64,000 nt of DNA from Lenzites betulinus (Eukaryota; Basidiomycota; Agaricomycetes; Polyporales; Polyporaceae), in NCBI GenBank assembly GCA_022264855.1, contig JABYQU010000078.1, forward strand, positions 41,039 to 105,038, read 5' to 3'. The translations under genes and the position numbers were made by a program. Below are positions 32,786-46,068 of the stretch, piece after piece. The notes under the pieces were generated by a model. The model saw only the letters and a list, made by a program, of their open reading frames with translations, did not search any database and was not told the origin of the DNA. Position 1 is the first letter of the stretch; each line of letters begins with the position of its first letter.

Positions 32786-34507
32786 GGCGGGAGATCTGAT
32801 GTTTGTCGTGGGGGGTTGCATTCGCGCGAGGTTGATCGGGCTAGCTAAATGGACTTGAGAAGCTACAAGACTTGTTGTACAGTACAGTATCCCGAAACTC
32901 GCTGTCGAGCTAGGACCTATGCTTGAGCTTGAGCTGTGGGCGGTATAGCGGACGGAAATTTCGGACTGTTATATATATGTAGCTCATTTATTCGCGTACG
33001 CACCCTCGCGCCGGTGAGTTCTGTCTATGCATATGAATTTACCTGCAGGATCCGGCGTTGAAGAATAGGATTCCGTTCCGACTCGGAGACGGGAGGCGGG
33101 AGTCTGTAGTCCGTAGACTTGATCTTGTTCACAACATTTTCTTTGCTACTTCTGAGGTGTTCCGAGAGGAAGTCGGGGATGACTTAATTAGATATGTCTA
33201 TACATATATGCGTGGCTTCCTGTCGCTATTCTCCCGCTAGAAGTGACGGACATGCTGTTGCTGCAGATCGAGACGTCCACAGCTCAACACAGGTTGTAAC
33301 TCACCAGTTGAGCCCATTGGCAGGTCGTATTGGTTCGTACAAGACATCGAGTGCGTATTTTCACAAGCCGCAGGCGTGTCACGGTACCACTCTAGATAGC
33401 ACTATAGCTATTCTGCCAAGACACATGGGCACCTTGCGAAAGGAGTCCATGCCTATGACGATTTACACGATGATGGTGGCGTGGTACGACGGTCGTCCCT
33501 CGTCGGACTGCTGAGCGCTGAGCAGCGAGGGGCTAGGCCGTCGTGTGACTGCTTGGCCATGGGTCTCCCAACCGGCGTTCTTGTGTCCGCACATTTACCC
33601 TCGAACAGGGGCATCCCCGGTCATCGTGCGTCGATTCCCAGCGTAATCGCGATGCATGTCCCCTTGTGTCCCGCAGCGAATTGCAGCAAGGCAGAGAATC
33701 TGATCCAGTGGATGTCGGGATAGCGGGCGGCAATGTTGTTAGACATATCCGTGGACGCCGAAGTTTGTTCGTTGATCATAACGCGGTGCTGGATTTGTAT
33801 CGCGACGAGTACGGGGAAGAGGAGGACGTCGAGGAGCAGCGAGGCAAGGTCAAGGCCGGGATAGCCGATAATGACGAGCGCTTGTTATACCAAACCCGAG
33901 CGATCGTCCTGCGCACCCCTCCTCCTCCCCTCATGGCACTCTATGCTATATTCCCGTGTTTCGTCCCTCGTGCAGGGATGGACTGCGGATGAAGCTCGTG
34001 GATGCGGTTCCGAGCGTACCCACGGCTGTCCATCTACATCCAGGGCGGTGCCGCACTTCCCCCGGCCCCGGACGGTTGCTGCTGCTGTTCGAATTCTCAA
34101 ACGCCGCACAGGAAAACACAGGAAGACCACGGGCGAGAACACTTGGATAATGGACATGTACGTACCTCAGCTCCGCACATATCTGATCCGCAACTGTCAG
34201 CCCGGGTTCCTATTCTCACTTCCGCCGGCTCTTGCACCAACAGGCCCCGCTTTTTGAAGCGCTATGTCAGCCTCTTGAAATTTGTCCCGGCCCAGGACTC
34301 GCTGCGCTCGCGAGCCCAGCCCGCCCAGCCTCGCCACGATCTTGCCACGATTCCTTGGTGCTTCTGTGCTCTCTGTCTGTGTCTGTCAGCCTCCTACGTC
34401 TGAACGGTGGCGCACCCTGCCGACTCTCTGCTGTCGACCACGTCCTGGCCCCCTCTTCGTAACCTGGGTCTTCGGCTGACTGTTGACGACGCTCTTGTAC
34501 TGGGCAT
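32786..34507. other. Intergenic region; possible decayed minus-strand membrane-anchor exon near 33.6-33.9 kb
   Basis: No intact gene. On the minus strand about 33900-33630 an open stretch reads GYPGLDLASLLLDVLLFPVL, then VAIQIQHRV and a further 45 residues to a TGA. One hydrophobic helix followed by QIQ and an Ala/Pro-poor linker loosely resembles the N-terminal anchor of fungal microsomal P450s, but no catalytic part follows and the match is weak. Other ORFs here are unsupported. Confidence 0.3.
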
Positions 34508-36344
34508 ATGGCACTCACCGCCGCAACCGCAACCCTCCTTCTGGATGCGCTGCCGACCATCGAGAAAACGCGGTATGCCGAACGTGTGTAGCCGAATCTG
34601 TGGAGCGCCACAGCGTTTGACTGACGGTTCCGCAGTGTCTAGCACGGTCATCATCCTCTTTGATCATAGTGAGTCGTTTGCACCTGTGTGTCCCAGTGGG
34701 GCGTGTCCTCAACAAGGTCTGATGCTGGTACGGAAAAGTCATTACCCTTGATCAAGAGGTACGTTCCTGCATAGGTACACAGGTCATCTACGCGACTAAC
34801 GCATCATGATATTAGATCAACCTCATATGGGTATGTCTCTAAATACGCACGACGAGTCGTGAGCTCATTCAAGTCTGTGAACATTAGCGAACGCATTGGT
34901 CACTGGGAAAGGCTCTGTTCCTGGTGGTAAGTACCCTCCTCCCTCGCCCTGTGTCATTAAAACCTAACTGTGGTGCGTGCCCAGAATCGATATTATGCCC
35001 TGTGCATCGTCGTGTAAGTGGTTGTGTAAGTTTATGTATGCCCCTGTGACTCACGTCTCTCCGTTAGCTTCAACAACTATGGTTAGCGTCCTTGACACTC
35101 TTCCCCTTCTTCACTGTGCTGATTGCTCGTGCAGCGCTGTTCAACACAAATCACCTCACGGATACTGTAAGTCGGTGCTTTCCCCCAAGTCGCATGATGC
35201 GTTGCTAACCGTTCATGTGCAGTTGTACGTTAGCCTGCGCTTCCATATGAAGAGAAGTCGACCTAACTCTACTTCGATAGCTGTCTGGCGTGGTTTAGGT
35301 GGCAAGGATGGACAGGTGTCATCACCTTCATCATCGCGGAACGTGAGTGTTCCCAGACGTATCCTGTCGATCGACGCCTAAGCACAGGGCGCTTCCCCGC
35401 AGTCATTCTGCAGCTCCGGCTGTATGCGCTTTACTTCCGCGACAAACGAGTGCTGGTAGGCATGGTTCTAGTCTGCCTTGCAACAGCCGCTACCTCCGCA
35501 TACGTTATGGGTTCCGCTCTCAATAGCGTCGGGGGTACGTTTTCTCATCTACCCCACTGCAAACCCGTACCAATCATGTCTTCCCTTCAGCTATTGCCAT
35601 AACACTGCCTGAGAAACAATCGACGGTTTGCGTACCAACACACCTTCCAACCCATTTCTATGCGTTCTGGATCCCGATGTTGATATCCGAGAGCATCCTG
35701 TGCGGCCTCGCGCTCCTCCGGGGCTTCAAGGCTTACAGCCCCGGCTCGAACATGTTCCAAAACGGAAAGCGCATCATCGAGGTCCTTGTGCGGGACTCGC
35801 TCTTCTACTTCGTCATGTACGTCCGGCACCTCTCTTGTCTCCGCACTACAATTGACACGCCGATCTGCCCGCTCGCCTCTCCAGCATCTTCGCAACCTAC
35901 CTCATCAACACCATCCTCTTCTTCTCGCGCCCCGACTCCGAGGTCGAGATCCCGATCGGCTTCGCCGTCGCGCTTTCCGTCGTGCTTTCCAACCGCCTCT
36001 GCCTGAACGTGCGCGGCTACATCCGCGACGAGCACGCCTCGCTCTCGTCGCTGCCGCCCCCGCCCCACGGCGGCGTCGCGCTCGTCTCTCTCCCGCGCTC
36101 CCCTGGCCACACGGGGTACGCGTACCGCCACGGGAACGCGCGCAGGGGTGGGGAGCGGTACTCGGCGCGCGACGACCCGGAGGAAAGGGACGGGGACGAG
36201 AGCGCAGATGAGCGCGAGCATGAGCGTACTTTCGGCCAGGCGACGATCTCGATCGTGCATGGGGGCGTGTTGAGCGAGGTGGAGCTGCGCGAACTGAGGG
36301 CGATGCGCGCGCAGAGCCCTAAGCAGCTGCGGACGTTTGGCTAG
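34508..36344 (+). CDS. DUF6533-type seven-helix membrane protein
   Basis: A basidiomycete-specific integral membrane family of unknown function. Supported exons are 34508-34583, 34636-34668, 34739-34758, 34816-34830, 34888-34926, 34985-35013, 35068-35081, 35135-35166, 35299-35342, 35403-35534, 35591-35816 and 35885-36344. A further small exon, about 35234-35256, is needed to keep frame, giving 380 residues. Its exact edges are unsure. Family landmarks are ITLDQEINLIW, HWSLGKALFLVNRYYAL, WQGWTGVITFIIAEVILQLR and VRDSLFYFVIIFATYLIN. The first third is cut into exons as short as 14, 15 and 20 nt. The C-terminal tail (about 110 residues) is polar and charged and probably cytosolic. There is no evidence of function beyond topology. 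Confidence 0.8.
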
Positions 36345-36924
36345 CGGATTCCGCCACCCTCTTTTGTGTACTCCTTGGGTGCGTGTTGGTTTATCGTGTA
36401 TCATTGATCGGCTGTACCGCCACACCGTTCCTTCCTGCAGGATCACCTCTGCCATTTTACTGTCGCTGTATTACCCCACCTCCACTTCTACTACCCCGTC
36501 ATCATCTACTTCAACTCTACTGCGTACTATATCTTGTATACCGCGCTAGACGTGCGCACCATCGTATTGTACTACCCGTGTTGTATGTACGGCTCTGTAT
36601 CCTGTGTTGTAGGCTTACGCACACTGCCATGTCGGTGCAATGCATCGTCATTCAACCACTGTCGTTTTCATGGCCAAACGGCAGCAAAACTCCTGCTTGG
36701 AGGACTTGGACTACAATATGACGCGTGTAGTCACGAGCGAACAACGCGTAGCGTAACACAGATTAGATTAGATGCATCCCGATGGATCGAGATGGCGTCG
36801 GGATCGACCCAGAGGGCAAGCCGAGTCCGCGCCCTCCAATCGATCCTGCTATTTCTCGTCCGCTCCCGCTCTTTTCCACACCACCACCACCACCACCTGC
36901 CATACACCCATAACCTCAAACAAC
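36345..36924. other. Intergenic region and promoter of triosephosphate isomerase
   Basis: No gene. A pyrimidine-rich run with repeated CAC units (about 36880-36899) lies just before the ATG at 36925, as is common at strongly expressed fungal glycolytic genes. No clear TATA box was found. Confidence 0.5.
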
Positions 36925-37918
<994 letters not shown>

Positions 37919-38442
37919 ACGCCGACATAGAGCGCGATTGTAGTGATCATAGAGGACACTTGCGAGAATGTACGCGTAGGCAGACAAACGAATGTACCTG
38001 TATCATCTCCGGCTCCTTGGGCTCCAAGCTTGACACCCTTGCAAGTGCGTGTGAGATGTACATGGACCGATACTAGAAGAACTCCACTTGCTTGGGGGTA
38101 TGGCGGTTGGGCGCATGCGAAAGACTGTAAATTTAGAGCTCAGACAAATACCAGTGCATAGGTAATACCTGTACACACAACGCGTGATCTCAGCCCTATC
38201 CCCATCCTGTCGTGTTCAAATTGACTATCTGATCCACACACAAACTCCAACCATAATCGCCATGTCGTAACAGAACGCCGCTGTGTAATAATACGACCCC
38301 CAGCAAACGCTAGTCAATCTCTGATGCACACCGTACTTCACCGTCATCCTATTAAGCGGAACGTAAGCTACGCATACATACACAACTTGAACTAGTATTG
38401 TCACTTCGCCGCGCCACCGCCCCCACCGATACCCGAGCCACC
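37919..38442. other. Intergenic region between convergent genes
   Basis: Downstream of the isomerase on the plus strand and of the P450 on the minus strand, so it should hold both 3' ends. No gene seen. Confidence 0.5.
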
Positions 38443-40941
38443 TCAAACCTTGATCCGCGTGACGCGCAGGGGCATCGCAGACTTGCTGCTCTCCCCGACG
38501 GACGGGTACATGACCCCGGCTGCGTTCCACCTGATGGGCTTCTCGGTCATTTCGAAGTTGAAGGCGGGGATGAGCGTCGCGAGCACGACCTCTGCGCGTG
38601 GACGGGTTAGTTAGTTAGGTTCGGACGTGCCAAGGGAGGAGTGGAAGGAGTGGGACGCACTCATTTCGAGCTGGGAGAACTTAAAGCCACTGGGGGAGGA
38701 GATACAGATTAGGGGCCGGTTCGCAGGAAAATAGAGATAGAAACTGACATGCACGCCCTTCCGCCACCGATGAAAGTCATCCTGGGAGAATTGTCGGTTA
38801 GCATTCAAGGACACAGCATGTATCCACTGTTTCTGTATGAACGCACAAATGCGAGTACACCCCGGGTATATGCGCCTCCTCGAGCGCACGAGGAAGCGGG
38901 CTCAACCACCGTTCGGGCTTCCACTCGGCCGCGTCCGGGCCCCAGAGCTCCTTGTTCGTGTTGCACGCGCGGATGTCCGTAAGGATGCGCATGCCAGGCG
39001 TCACCGGGATCCCATCCATGAGCGTGCCGTCGCGGCCGCGGATGGGCGTAGAGAGCGGCAGAACCGCGTTCTTGCGGACACTGCGGGAGGGATGATGTCA
39101 GTGCGAGATCCGAAGAGGAGCGAAGGGAGGTGGAAACGTACACTCGCATGAGGGCACTGACGGGCGGGTATCTGTGCGCGAATTCGAATGTGAGCTGATT
39201 GGTGATGATGTGTGCCATACGGCGTCGAGACGGAACTTACACGCGCAGGGTCTCTCGGCACACGGCGTCGAGGTAGGGGAGCTCCATGACCTCGTCGTAG
39301 TCCAGGTCCCGCAGCTTTCCAGTTCCGTCATCGCGCGCCTGCATGAGCTCCTCGCGCATCTTCTGCTGCACCTCCGGGTGCAGCGTCAACTGGTGGAGGA
39401 TCCGGGACAGCGCGTTCGAGGTGGTGTCCATTGCTGCGAGGACGAGCGTCCTAGCATGTCCGGGTAAGAACGGCTGCGCCGTTGATGTCAACACTATAGC
39501 GCGTGGGACCGTACTCACGAAACCTGCGCCACGACTTCTTCATTCGAAAGGCGATCTTCTTCAGACGCCATCATGTTCTCCCGGACTGGGATATCCGGTT
39601 GCCGGAAGGTCAGCGAACCGCCCTCTATAGCCATAACGCACCGAGGAACATAACCACTCACGCAGAACGCTCATGATGTCCCGGCCCTCGCCCACCTGCT
39701 GCTTCAAGGCCTCGTCGCCCTGCAGCAGTGCCTTCTTCTTCTCGTCCACAAGTTCTTCCGAGCGCGCGCTGAGGGCGTCGCTGATGCGCAGCATGGCCTG
39801 CGCGGGGCCCTCGGGGAGCATCTCCACGACCTTGCGGCGGAACGCGGCTGGGCCGATCCTCACCAGCCTTGGAAGCATCAGACGCACGAAGACGTGCAGC
39901 TGGGACTGTACGGGGCTACGAGGGCCGGGCGTCAGCATAGTGACGCGACCGTAATGGAAGAAGCGGGGAGCCGGGCGCCGCGGGGGAGACGGGAAGGCGG
40001 ACGTACAAGAACGCTTTGACGGAGTCTGTGAACTCGTCGGCGATGTCCTCGGTCAGGGGGTCGAAGGAGTGTCCGAGGCCACCCTGGCCAATCAGTTCGA
40101 GGGCCGTGCGCCCCATCCAGTTCAGCATATCGATTTGCTGCGGGCCATCCTTGACTCGGACGGAGATCGCGTCCTCGAGCTATGTGGGCGAGCGCGATGA
40201 GCCGCCAAAACGAACGCCTTCGAGGGCAGTGGGGAGAGTTCGAACCTTGTGGATGATTTGGGCGAAGATAGGTGTCATCTCACGCAGATGCTTCGCCGAG
40301 AATAGAGGGTTAAGCATCTTCCGCTGTCGGCGGTGTTGATCCCCTGAGAGCAATCTTCAGCACCACGCGTTTCGAGTGGCGGAAAATCCGAGGCATGACC
40401 TACCTAGCGTCGCCAGAAGTCCAGGACCGAGGTAAAGCCCGAAGCTCCTGTGGTGTAGGTTAGTATCGAGCGACACTCCATTGCGCCCAATTGACCGTAC
40501 GTGAGAAGCATTTCGCTCTCTTCATAGACGACGTCTGCGTCTTTCACGAAGATACTGTGCAAAGCACGGGGGTCATATGTATAAAGGTTCTTGATCTGGA
40601 GTGAGGGTTGGTTATCGTTGAACCCAAGAAAGTAGAGAGTGTACCCTACGTTGAATAATCCGCTAACGGTGAACAAATGGCCGTATCGCGCGACAAGCTC
40701 ATCTTGGTACTTCCATGAGTCCAGGGTGAACAGCTTCCCCGTATTACCTAGAAATGCAAAGTTATAAACATGCTCAGGATAGGGCCTCATGCAACCACGT
40801 CTATAGCTTACCGGTGAGATAGGAGTCGGAAGGAGGACCGGGTATGTTGGCCAGTGGTGATTTGTAGAGGACAGAACGAAGAACCCGCCATCCAATATAG
40901 ACAACGAAAGCGTAACCGATGAGTGGTGCAATGGAGGACAT
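38443..40941 (-). CDS. Cytochrome P450 monooxygenase
   Basis: Fourteen exons on the minus strand join in frame to 547 residues. They run 40941-40812, 40747-40650, 40595-40501, 40447-40404, 40343-40246, 40179-40007, 39915-39662, 39585-39519, 39450-39241, 39171-39142, 39080-38847, 38781-38749, 38689-38661 and 38591-38443. An N-terminal hydrophobic anchor (IAPLIGYAFVVYIGWRVL) is followed by a proline hinge (NIPGPPSD). The I-helix reads LAAMDTTSNALSR, the ExxR motif is ETLR, the PERF-like motif is KPERW, and the heme-binding loop is FIGGGRACIG with the Cys ligand. An intron interrupts the heme loop just after the Cys. This is an ER-bound oxidase of unknown substrate. The body (IDMLNWMGRTALELIGQGGL) is typical of expanded basidiomycete P450 families; I do not assign a CYP number. 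Confidence 0.95.
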
Positions 40942-40997
40942 GGTAGAGTGTGAGTGAGAGACGTCTCGGCACGTATGCTGCGTGAAGGAAGCTTCGA

Positions 40998-41003
40998 TTT
41001 ATA
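40998..41003 (-). promoter_or_regulatory. TATA box of the P450 gene
   Basis: TATAAA on the minus strand lies 57-62 bp upstream of the P450 start codon. Confidence 0.55.
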
Positions 41004-42344
41004 CGCCGGATGGATCCCAGGCGCAGCCTCTTCGGATTGCGTCGCTTCACGGCAGCCTCGGTGCAATACGTGATCGGCCTCCATGGCGTGGGGAACAGAT
41101 GCCGCGCCTACGCATGGCTACGCAGGTCCCAGAGAGGCCGGGGGGACCGGAAGCTATCGAATTACCGTGGAAATCGTGCTGACGTTTGAACCGGCGGCAG
41201 CCTCCGACGTCGTGGTGGCACAGAGCAAGCGCAGTGGTTGCATTTTAGACATCACGCTAGTGGTAGTGGTCCTGTTTTCGAATGTCGATGGGTGTTCTAA
41301 GCTCTGTATGCTGGTGCAGACGCAGTGGACGCTTGCAAGCTGCTCCAGAAGATACCTGTCTGCCTCTGGCTTCCTCCGCGCATTTCCCGGGGCCTCCAAA
41401 GAATCCCGGTTTTCGCGGAGATAGGCCATGCACGACCCACCTGTTCCTCCGCCGCGGCAGCACTGCTTCTTCATTGCTACATGGCCTCCACTTGAGCTCC
41501 AGACAAATGTGGGAAGAGATAGGTCCGACAGGGAAACTTTGAGCTGTCGGCATCATGCAAAACGTCGCCCTCATGCCGAGAGTCACTGGGGGAGATCCCC
41601 ATTAACATGTGCACACGCAATGACACGCGTCTCCGTCTGCGGTGGGGACATACCCGACCTAGATTGAAAGGCACGAAATCAGAGAGACTGCGCTTAGTAG
41701 ACTTAGTCACTTTGGCACATACCGGCGCAGCATCATGATCATCGTGGGCACAAAACACAAGAGTGAACCGAAGCCGCAGTCCTCCGAGAATGTCGGCCTT
41801 CCTAAGTTCCTTTCGTCCTTGTTGGGGCTTAGACCAGCCTTTCGTAAATCTACACGTGCTGTATTAGCAACGATAACGCCATGTCTGACTGAAGAAGATA
41901 GCTACTGCGAATGCCATGAGATCAGAGTCCAGGTCTCCGTCGCCTCAAGCAAAGAAAGTCGAACAACTTCTGGCAGACGCTTCGGGCGTTTATCAAAGGC
42001 CCCATAACACGTGGCTCTATTCAAGCACTGCGCTACTAGTATTACGGCCACATAGCTGCGGTTATGCTTGACTCCTGAGAACCTGTGCGTGCGCAAATCG
42101 TCATAACTCATCTGTACCACGCACAGGGATCCCGTGTCGAGATAGAAGGAATTGATGTCACTGTTGCCTCCAACAGGCTCGGGAGCTCGGAAGCCAAAAT
42201 ATAGCGCGCGCCCTGTGACAGGACGCGACGCGTATCGTGACCAGACGCGTTGCCGAGCTCCGAAGCTGTAGCCAGCCCTGGCTAGCTCCGACGACGACCG
42301 CCTTGTCTTTGTCGCCACCATCATCGTCGTCCGCGTCGCGCGCC
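41004..42344. other. Intergenic region without a recognised gene
   Basis: Separates the divergent P450 and the small gene at 42345. ORFs of up to about 140 codons occur on both strands but none shows a domain, codon bias or splice structure I can support. Confidence 0.5.
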
Positions 42345-43127
42345 ATGTCCTCCCAACCGTCCGGCACGAAGAGGAAAATCGAGGACGGCGCGCCCGCCCC
42401 CGCGAAGAAGGCGCGCGGCGCTGCTGCTAACTCCGCCATCGTCGCCGTGGTCAACTCCATCCTCGCCAACCCAAAGTCCTACCCTATCTCCGGCAACGAG
42501 GATGCCGTACGCAAGTCTCTTGTCGACCTCGCCAAATACGCCCGTACCCTCGAGGAGCGGATCGCAGAACTGACCGCGTCAGGCGCGCCCGTCGCGGGGA
42601 GCAGCAAGGCCGTCGCCGTCACCGTCGCCGTCGCGAAGCCAGCCAAGTCGCAAGCCGAGCTCGAGGCCGCAGCCGACAAAATCCGGCACGCCGCGCAGAG
42701 TGGCATCAAGAAGCAAATGAGCGTGAGCCTTGCTTTCATCCATACGTTCATTCGTAACGCGCCTTGCTCATTACACATCGCTTCTTTATTCGATAGTGGA
42801 AGCCTTCGTGCAAAACAGGCACTGCCAAGTGGTCCTACGACGGAATCTGCGTGGACCCTGAGGTGTTCGGGTGCCTTCTGGGGCTGGGCGGTCCTCCGAC
42901 ATTTAAGATGAAGAAGTTCAGCACCAACGAGTTCGAGAGGCTTGTGGGCCCCATCAAGGGCTCTGTGAGGTGCGCCCGATGTCTATACTTCTCTAACGCA
43001 CCCCATCATACCGAAGATACATATTGTATTATCTAGATACAGTGCCCTTTATATCAGAAGCAGCGAGGTCACCGTGCGCTGGTCGGAGACGGGCGAGTTC
43101 AAGTTCAGCGGGTCATACGGGGTATAA
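42345..43127 (+). CDS. Small basic protein of unknown function with Lys/Ala-rich N terminus
   Basis: Exons 42345-42722, 42797-42969 and 43037-43127 give 213 residues. The N terminus (SGTKRKIEDG, then PAPAKKARGA) looks like a bipartite nuclear signal. Residues about 35-125 are Ala-rich and probably helical (LAKYARTLEERIAELTASG, a short coiled-coil candidate). The C-terminal 90 residues form a compact module with conserved-looking WKPSCKTGTAKWSYDG, FKMKKFSTNEFERLVGP and VTVRWSETGEFKFSGSYG. I do not recognise the module. The start is the ATG after a C/T-rich leader, although an in-frame ATG exists at 42237. Both introns have normal GTGAGC/GTGCGC donors and TAG acceptors, and all exons keep frame. 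Confidence 0.75.
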
Positions 43128-43513
43128 CAACCACCGAAGGACTATTGATGGGCATGCTGCTCAGTGAAGAACCCAAGCATATGTCGCAGTATAATGCGAA
43201 TGTCTTCTAATGTACCCTATTCTGCTTCATTTACGCTTAGTCCTCTTACGTATGCGTTTCCTGGGATAATAAACTATATGTGTCCAGACAAATACCGATG
43301 ACAATGCAACAAGATACCGGCCTATAGCCGCGGGTGTCGTCGCACTTGCCAAGATTGAAGCTCGGACTCGGGCGTAGCCTTCGCAGGATACGTATTGTCT
43401 CAAGTAAAATTCAAGAGCCTGTGCCCATGCATATCTATTACAGATACAAGTACAACTATTCAAGACGACCGCCGCCACATTAATAGATGAGGCTAAGAGC
43501 ACATGAAGAAGGG
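43128..43513. other. Intergenic region between convergent genes
   Basis: AT-richer sequence between the ends of two convergent genes. The short ORF at 43227-43565 on the minus strand is unsupported. Confidence 0.5.
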
Positions 43514-45398
43514 TCACCAGGGGCCTCCCGACGGTGCCGTACTGGGCGCGAAACTGTGCACCCAATGTCCCAGTCCACGATGCTTAAAAGTGCCCCCGTT
43601 CGGCGAGTCCGCCCCGAAGGACCGCTTCACCACCAGCCAGTTCTGCTCGACCATCTCCCATGGGACGCGCTTCTCGTTCTGGATCATCATGTCGTCCTGA
43701 ATGCACTTGATCGTCTGCAAATCTGGAAACAACGTCCGCAGGATCTCGATCACCCGTTCCGGCCGTCTGAGTGGGGTCCCCGTCGTCTCCAGCAGCCTCA
43801 GCTGGCACCGCGACGGCTCGCCCCCGAGCGCGAGCGCGAGCGCCCTGTCGTCCGGAAGCACGTCCACGTTCAGCTTCAGCTCGAGCTCCCTCAGGCGCGG
43901 GCAGTTTCGCACGAGCGGGACGAGACCGTCGAGCGGGACGAATGCGGCCGACAAGCCGAAGTCCGGTATCAACTCGAGGTCGGGGAACCACGACAACGGC
44001 CGGTCCCAGTGTGAGCTCGAGCCCGCCTGGTGTCCCAAGAGCATGAGGCGCTCGAGGGCGGGCCATGCCGCGGCGATGTCGCGGACAGTAGCGGCGTCGA
44101 CGAAGAGCACACTGGCCCAGAGACAGACGGACTTGATGTGCGGGAGGGCGTAAAGCGGCTCTAGGACGTCCCCGACGGTGAGCGTTACTATGGACGGCCA
44201 GGGCAGATACGCTAGAAAAGCACCGAGCGTGAGGCGAATGTCTGTGAGAAATGCGCCGCAGGCCGAACGCGCGAGAAGGGCGATGTGACTCTTGACCGTA
44301 CTGAGACGAGGCTGATGTTGAATGGTCAGGGTGATAGCACCGATGGGATGCCTCCCGAATACATAGAGGAACGCCTCCGAGCGGTCGTCGAGGCGGGTAA
44401 GCTTGAGCGTCAGCTCCTTGAGTGCGCCGCAACGGAATCCTTCGCATGAGAGGCGCACGACGGTGCTTGCGTAGGCGTCCAGGTCGTCCTTCTCCAGATC
44501 TAGATCCAGGGTGTGGAGCGCCGGGTGGGTCGCCAACGCCTGCAGCAAGTCCACGGACAGATGCAACCCGCCCTAGTAACTCTTCAACCTCGGGAGGGTG
44601 TTCACAAGACGAGCGATGGCATCGCCTGCCCTGACCTTACACTGCTTGAAGGACGCGTCCCGCCCGTTCCATGATCCCTCCACATCTACGTGGAGAGTGA
44701 CAATGTTGGGACACGACTTCCCTATTCGGCTGAGCAGCGACGGCATGTGGGTCATTTGCGCGGAGGGTAGAGTCAGAGCCAGCTCCTGAATCGTCCGCGC
44801 AAGGAACAGCTGGATATGCCGGTCGCATTTCGGCCCAGGGGCGCGCCATTCCAGTCTCCGCAGTTGAGGAAACAGCCGTTGGTTGCGTGGGCAGATCCTA
44901 GCCCAGTTCTCCAGCGCATGCGCATTAGACCCCTGGTCGTATCCGTCCCACTCCATCGGCATGTCGTCACAGCACGTAATGCGGAAGTGCCGCATATGTT
45001 GAGCATAATGATGGAACCGCGCCCAGACTCGCTTGTCACCTTCGACGCGTGCGTGCTAAAGACGGTCGTCGTCGTCAACGAAGATCATGTCAACGAAATG
45101 AAGAACATACAGGTATACAGGGACCGTGCTTGCTTCGCTTCCGCATCTCCTCAGGGACAATGCGCAGGAGATCGAAGGGACCAGCAACCCTCCACAACCA
45201 AGGGATGGTTGCTTCGTGCAGTGGTTTGGACGTCCTTGCAAGCGCAATAAGGGTGCCGCGAATCGGAGATTCGTTCCATCTATGCCTACGGGTCCACGAC
45301 GGAAAATGGATTGAGTCGACCACAACCTCGAAGATCTCGGCCACCAGGAGGCAGCGATATACCGCAGGAGCAGCATCGTTACCTATAGGGGGTGCCAT
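43514..45398 (-). pseudogene. F-box-like gene with one in-frame stop
   Basis: Exon 1 is 45398-45111, the intron 45110-45056 (GTATGT, TTTAG) and exon 2 45055-43514. The combined frame is 609 codons but carries a TAG at 44575-44573 (codon 257), between LVNTLPRLKSY and GGLHLSVDLLQ. Everything else is open and well kept, including the F-box-like N terminus (VYRCLLVAEIFEVV, then LARTSKPLHEATIPWLW) and the repeat body. The gene is paralogous to 28973-30680, with intron 1 at the equivalent place. A recent nonsense change (for example from TGG), a sequencing error, or an unrecognised intron are possible. It would otherwise be an SCF adaptor candidate. Confidence 0.75.
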
Positions 45399-46068
45399 GA
45401 AGATGCCTGAGGAAGGATGACCAGATTAGAGTCATCCTGGAATGTCATCTCGTGGAGATACGTACCGACCATGGCCGTGTAGATTGTCTGGATTCCTATA
45501 ACTGATGCGAATGCGAGGAGAGATTGAGGAGTCCCTGAGCATACCAACTCGTGCTTCGATATTTATGAGTGTTCCGCGGACGTACGCTTTGACCTATTGG
45601 TTACCGAGGGGACAAACTACTGGTATCTAAGTCGGACTACGTGCCTGCGCACACTGGTCTCTGCGATACGCTGTCTTACGTTCCTTAGGACTTCGCAACG
45701 GTCAACATGCGATAGGCCCGCCGACGCTATGCCGTATGCTTGGACCAATGCGGCTACCGTAATTGATGTTCTTATTGTCCTGTACATGGGCAGACATCAG
45801 GAGCACAAGCACAACAACAGACATGCATGGTCCAGCCGAGCCACCTGTGGCGGCCAGTGTAATTTTGCCCAGCAGGTCTCCGCTCCAGAATTGATCGGCC
45901 CATGAAAGAGCAGCTGCGACCTACCTTGGGACAGGCTGTGGCGGGAGCATCTCGAAGTTTGAGGGGAAACTCGCGCTTACCTGGCGCTTAGTAGCGCCCA
46001 TGAAGGATTCACCGGCCGAGGTGCATGATGATTACACGACGCCCCCACAGTGACAATACAGTCCGCCA
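45399..46068. other. Intergenic region without a recognised gene
   Basis: Lies upstream of the F-box-like gene and downstream of the DUF6697 gene, both on the minus strand. The ORF at 45597-45905 has no support. Confidence 0.5.
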
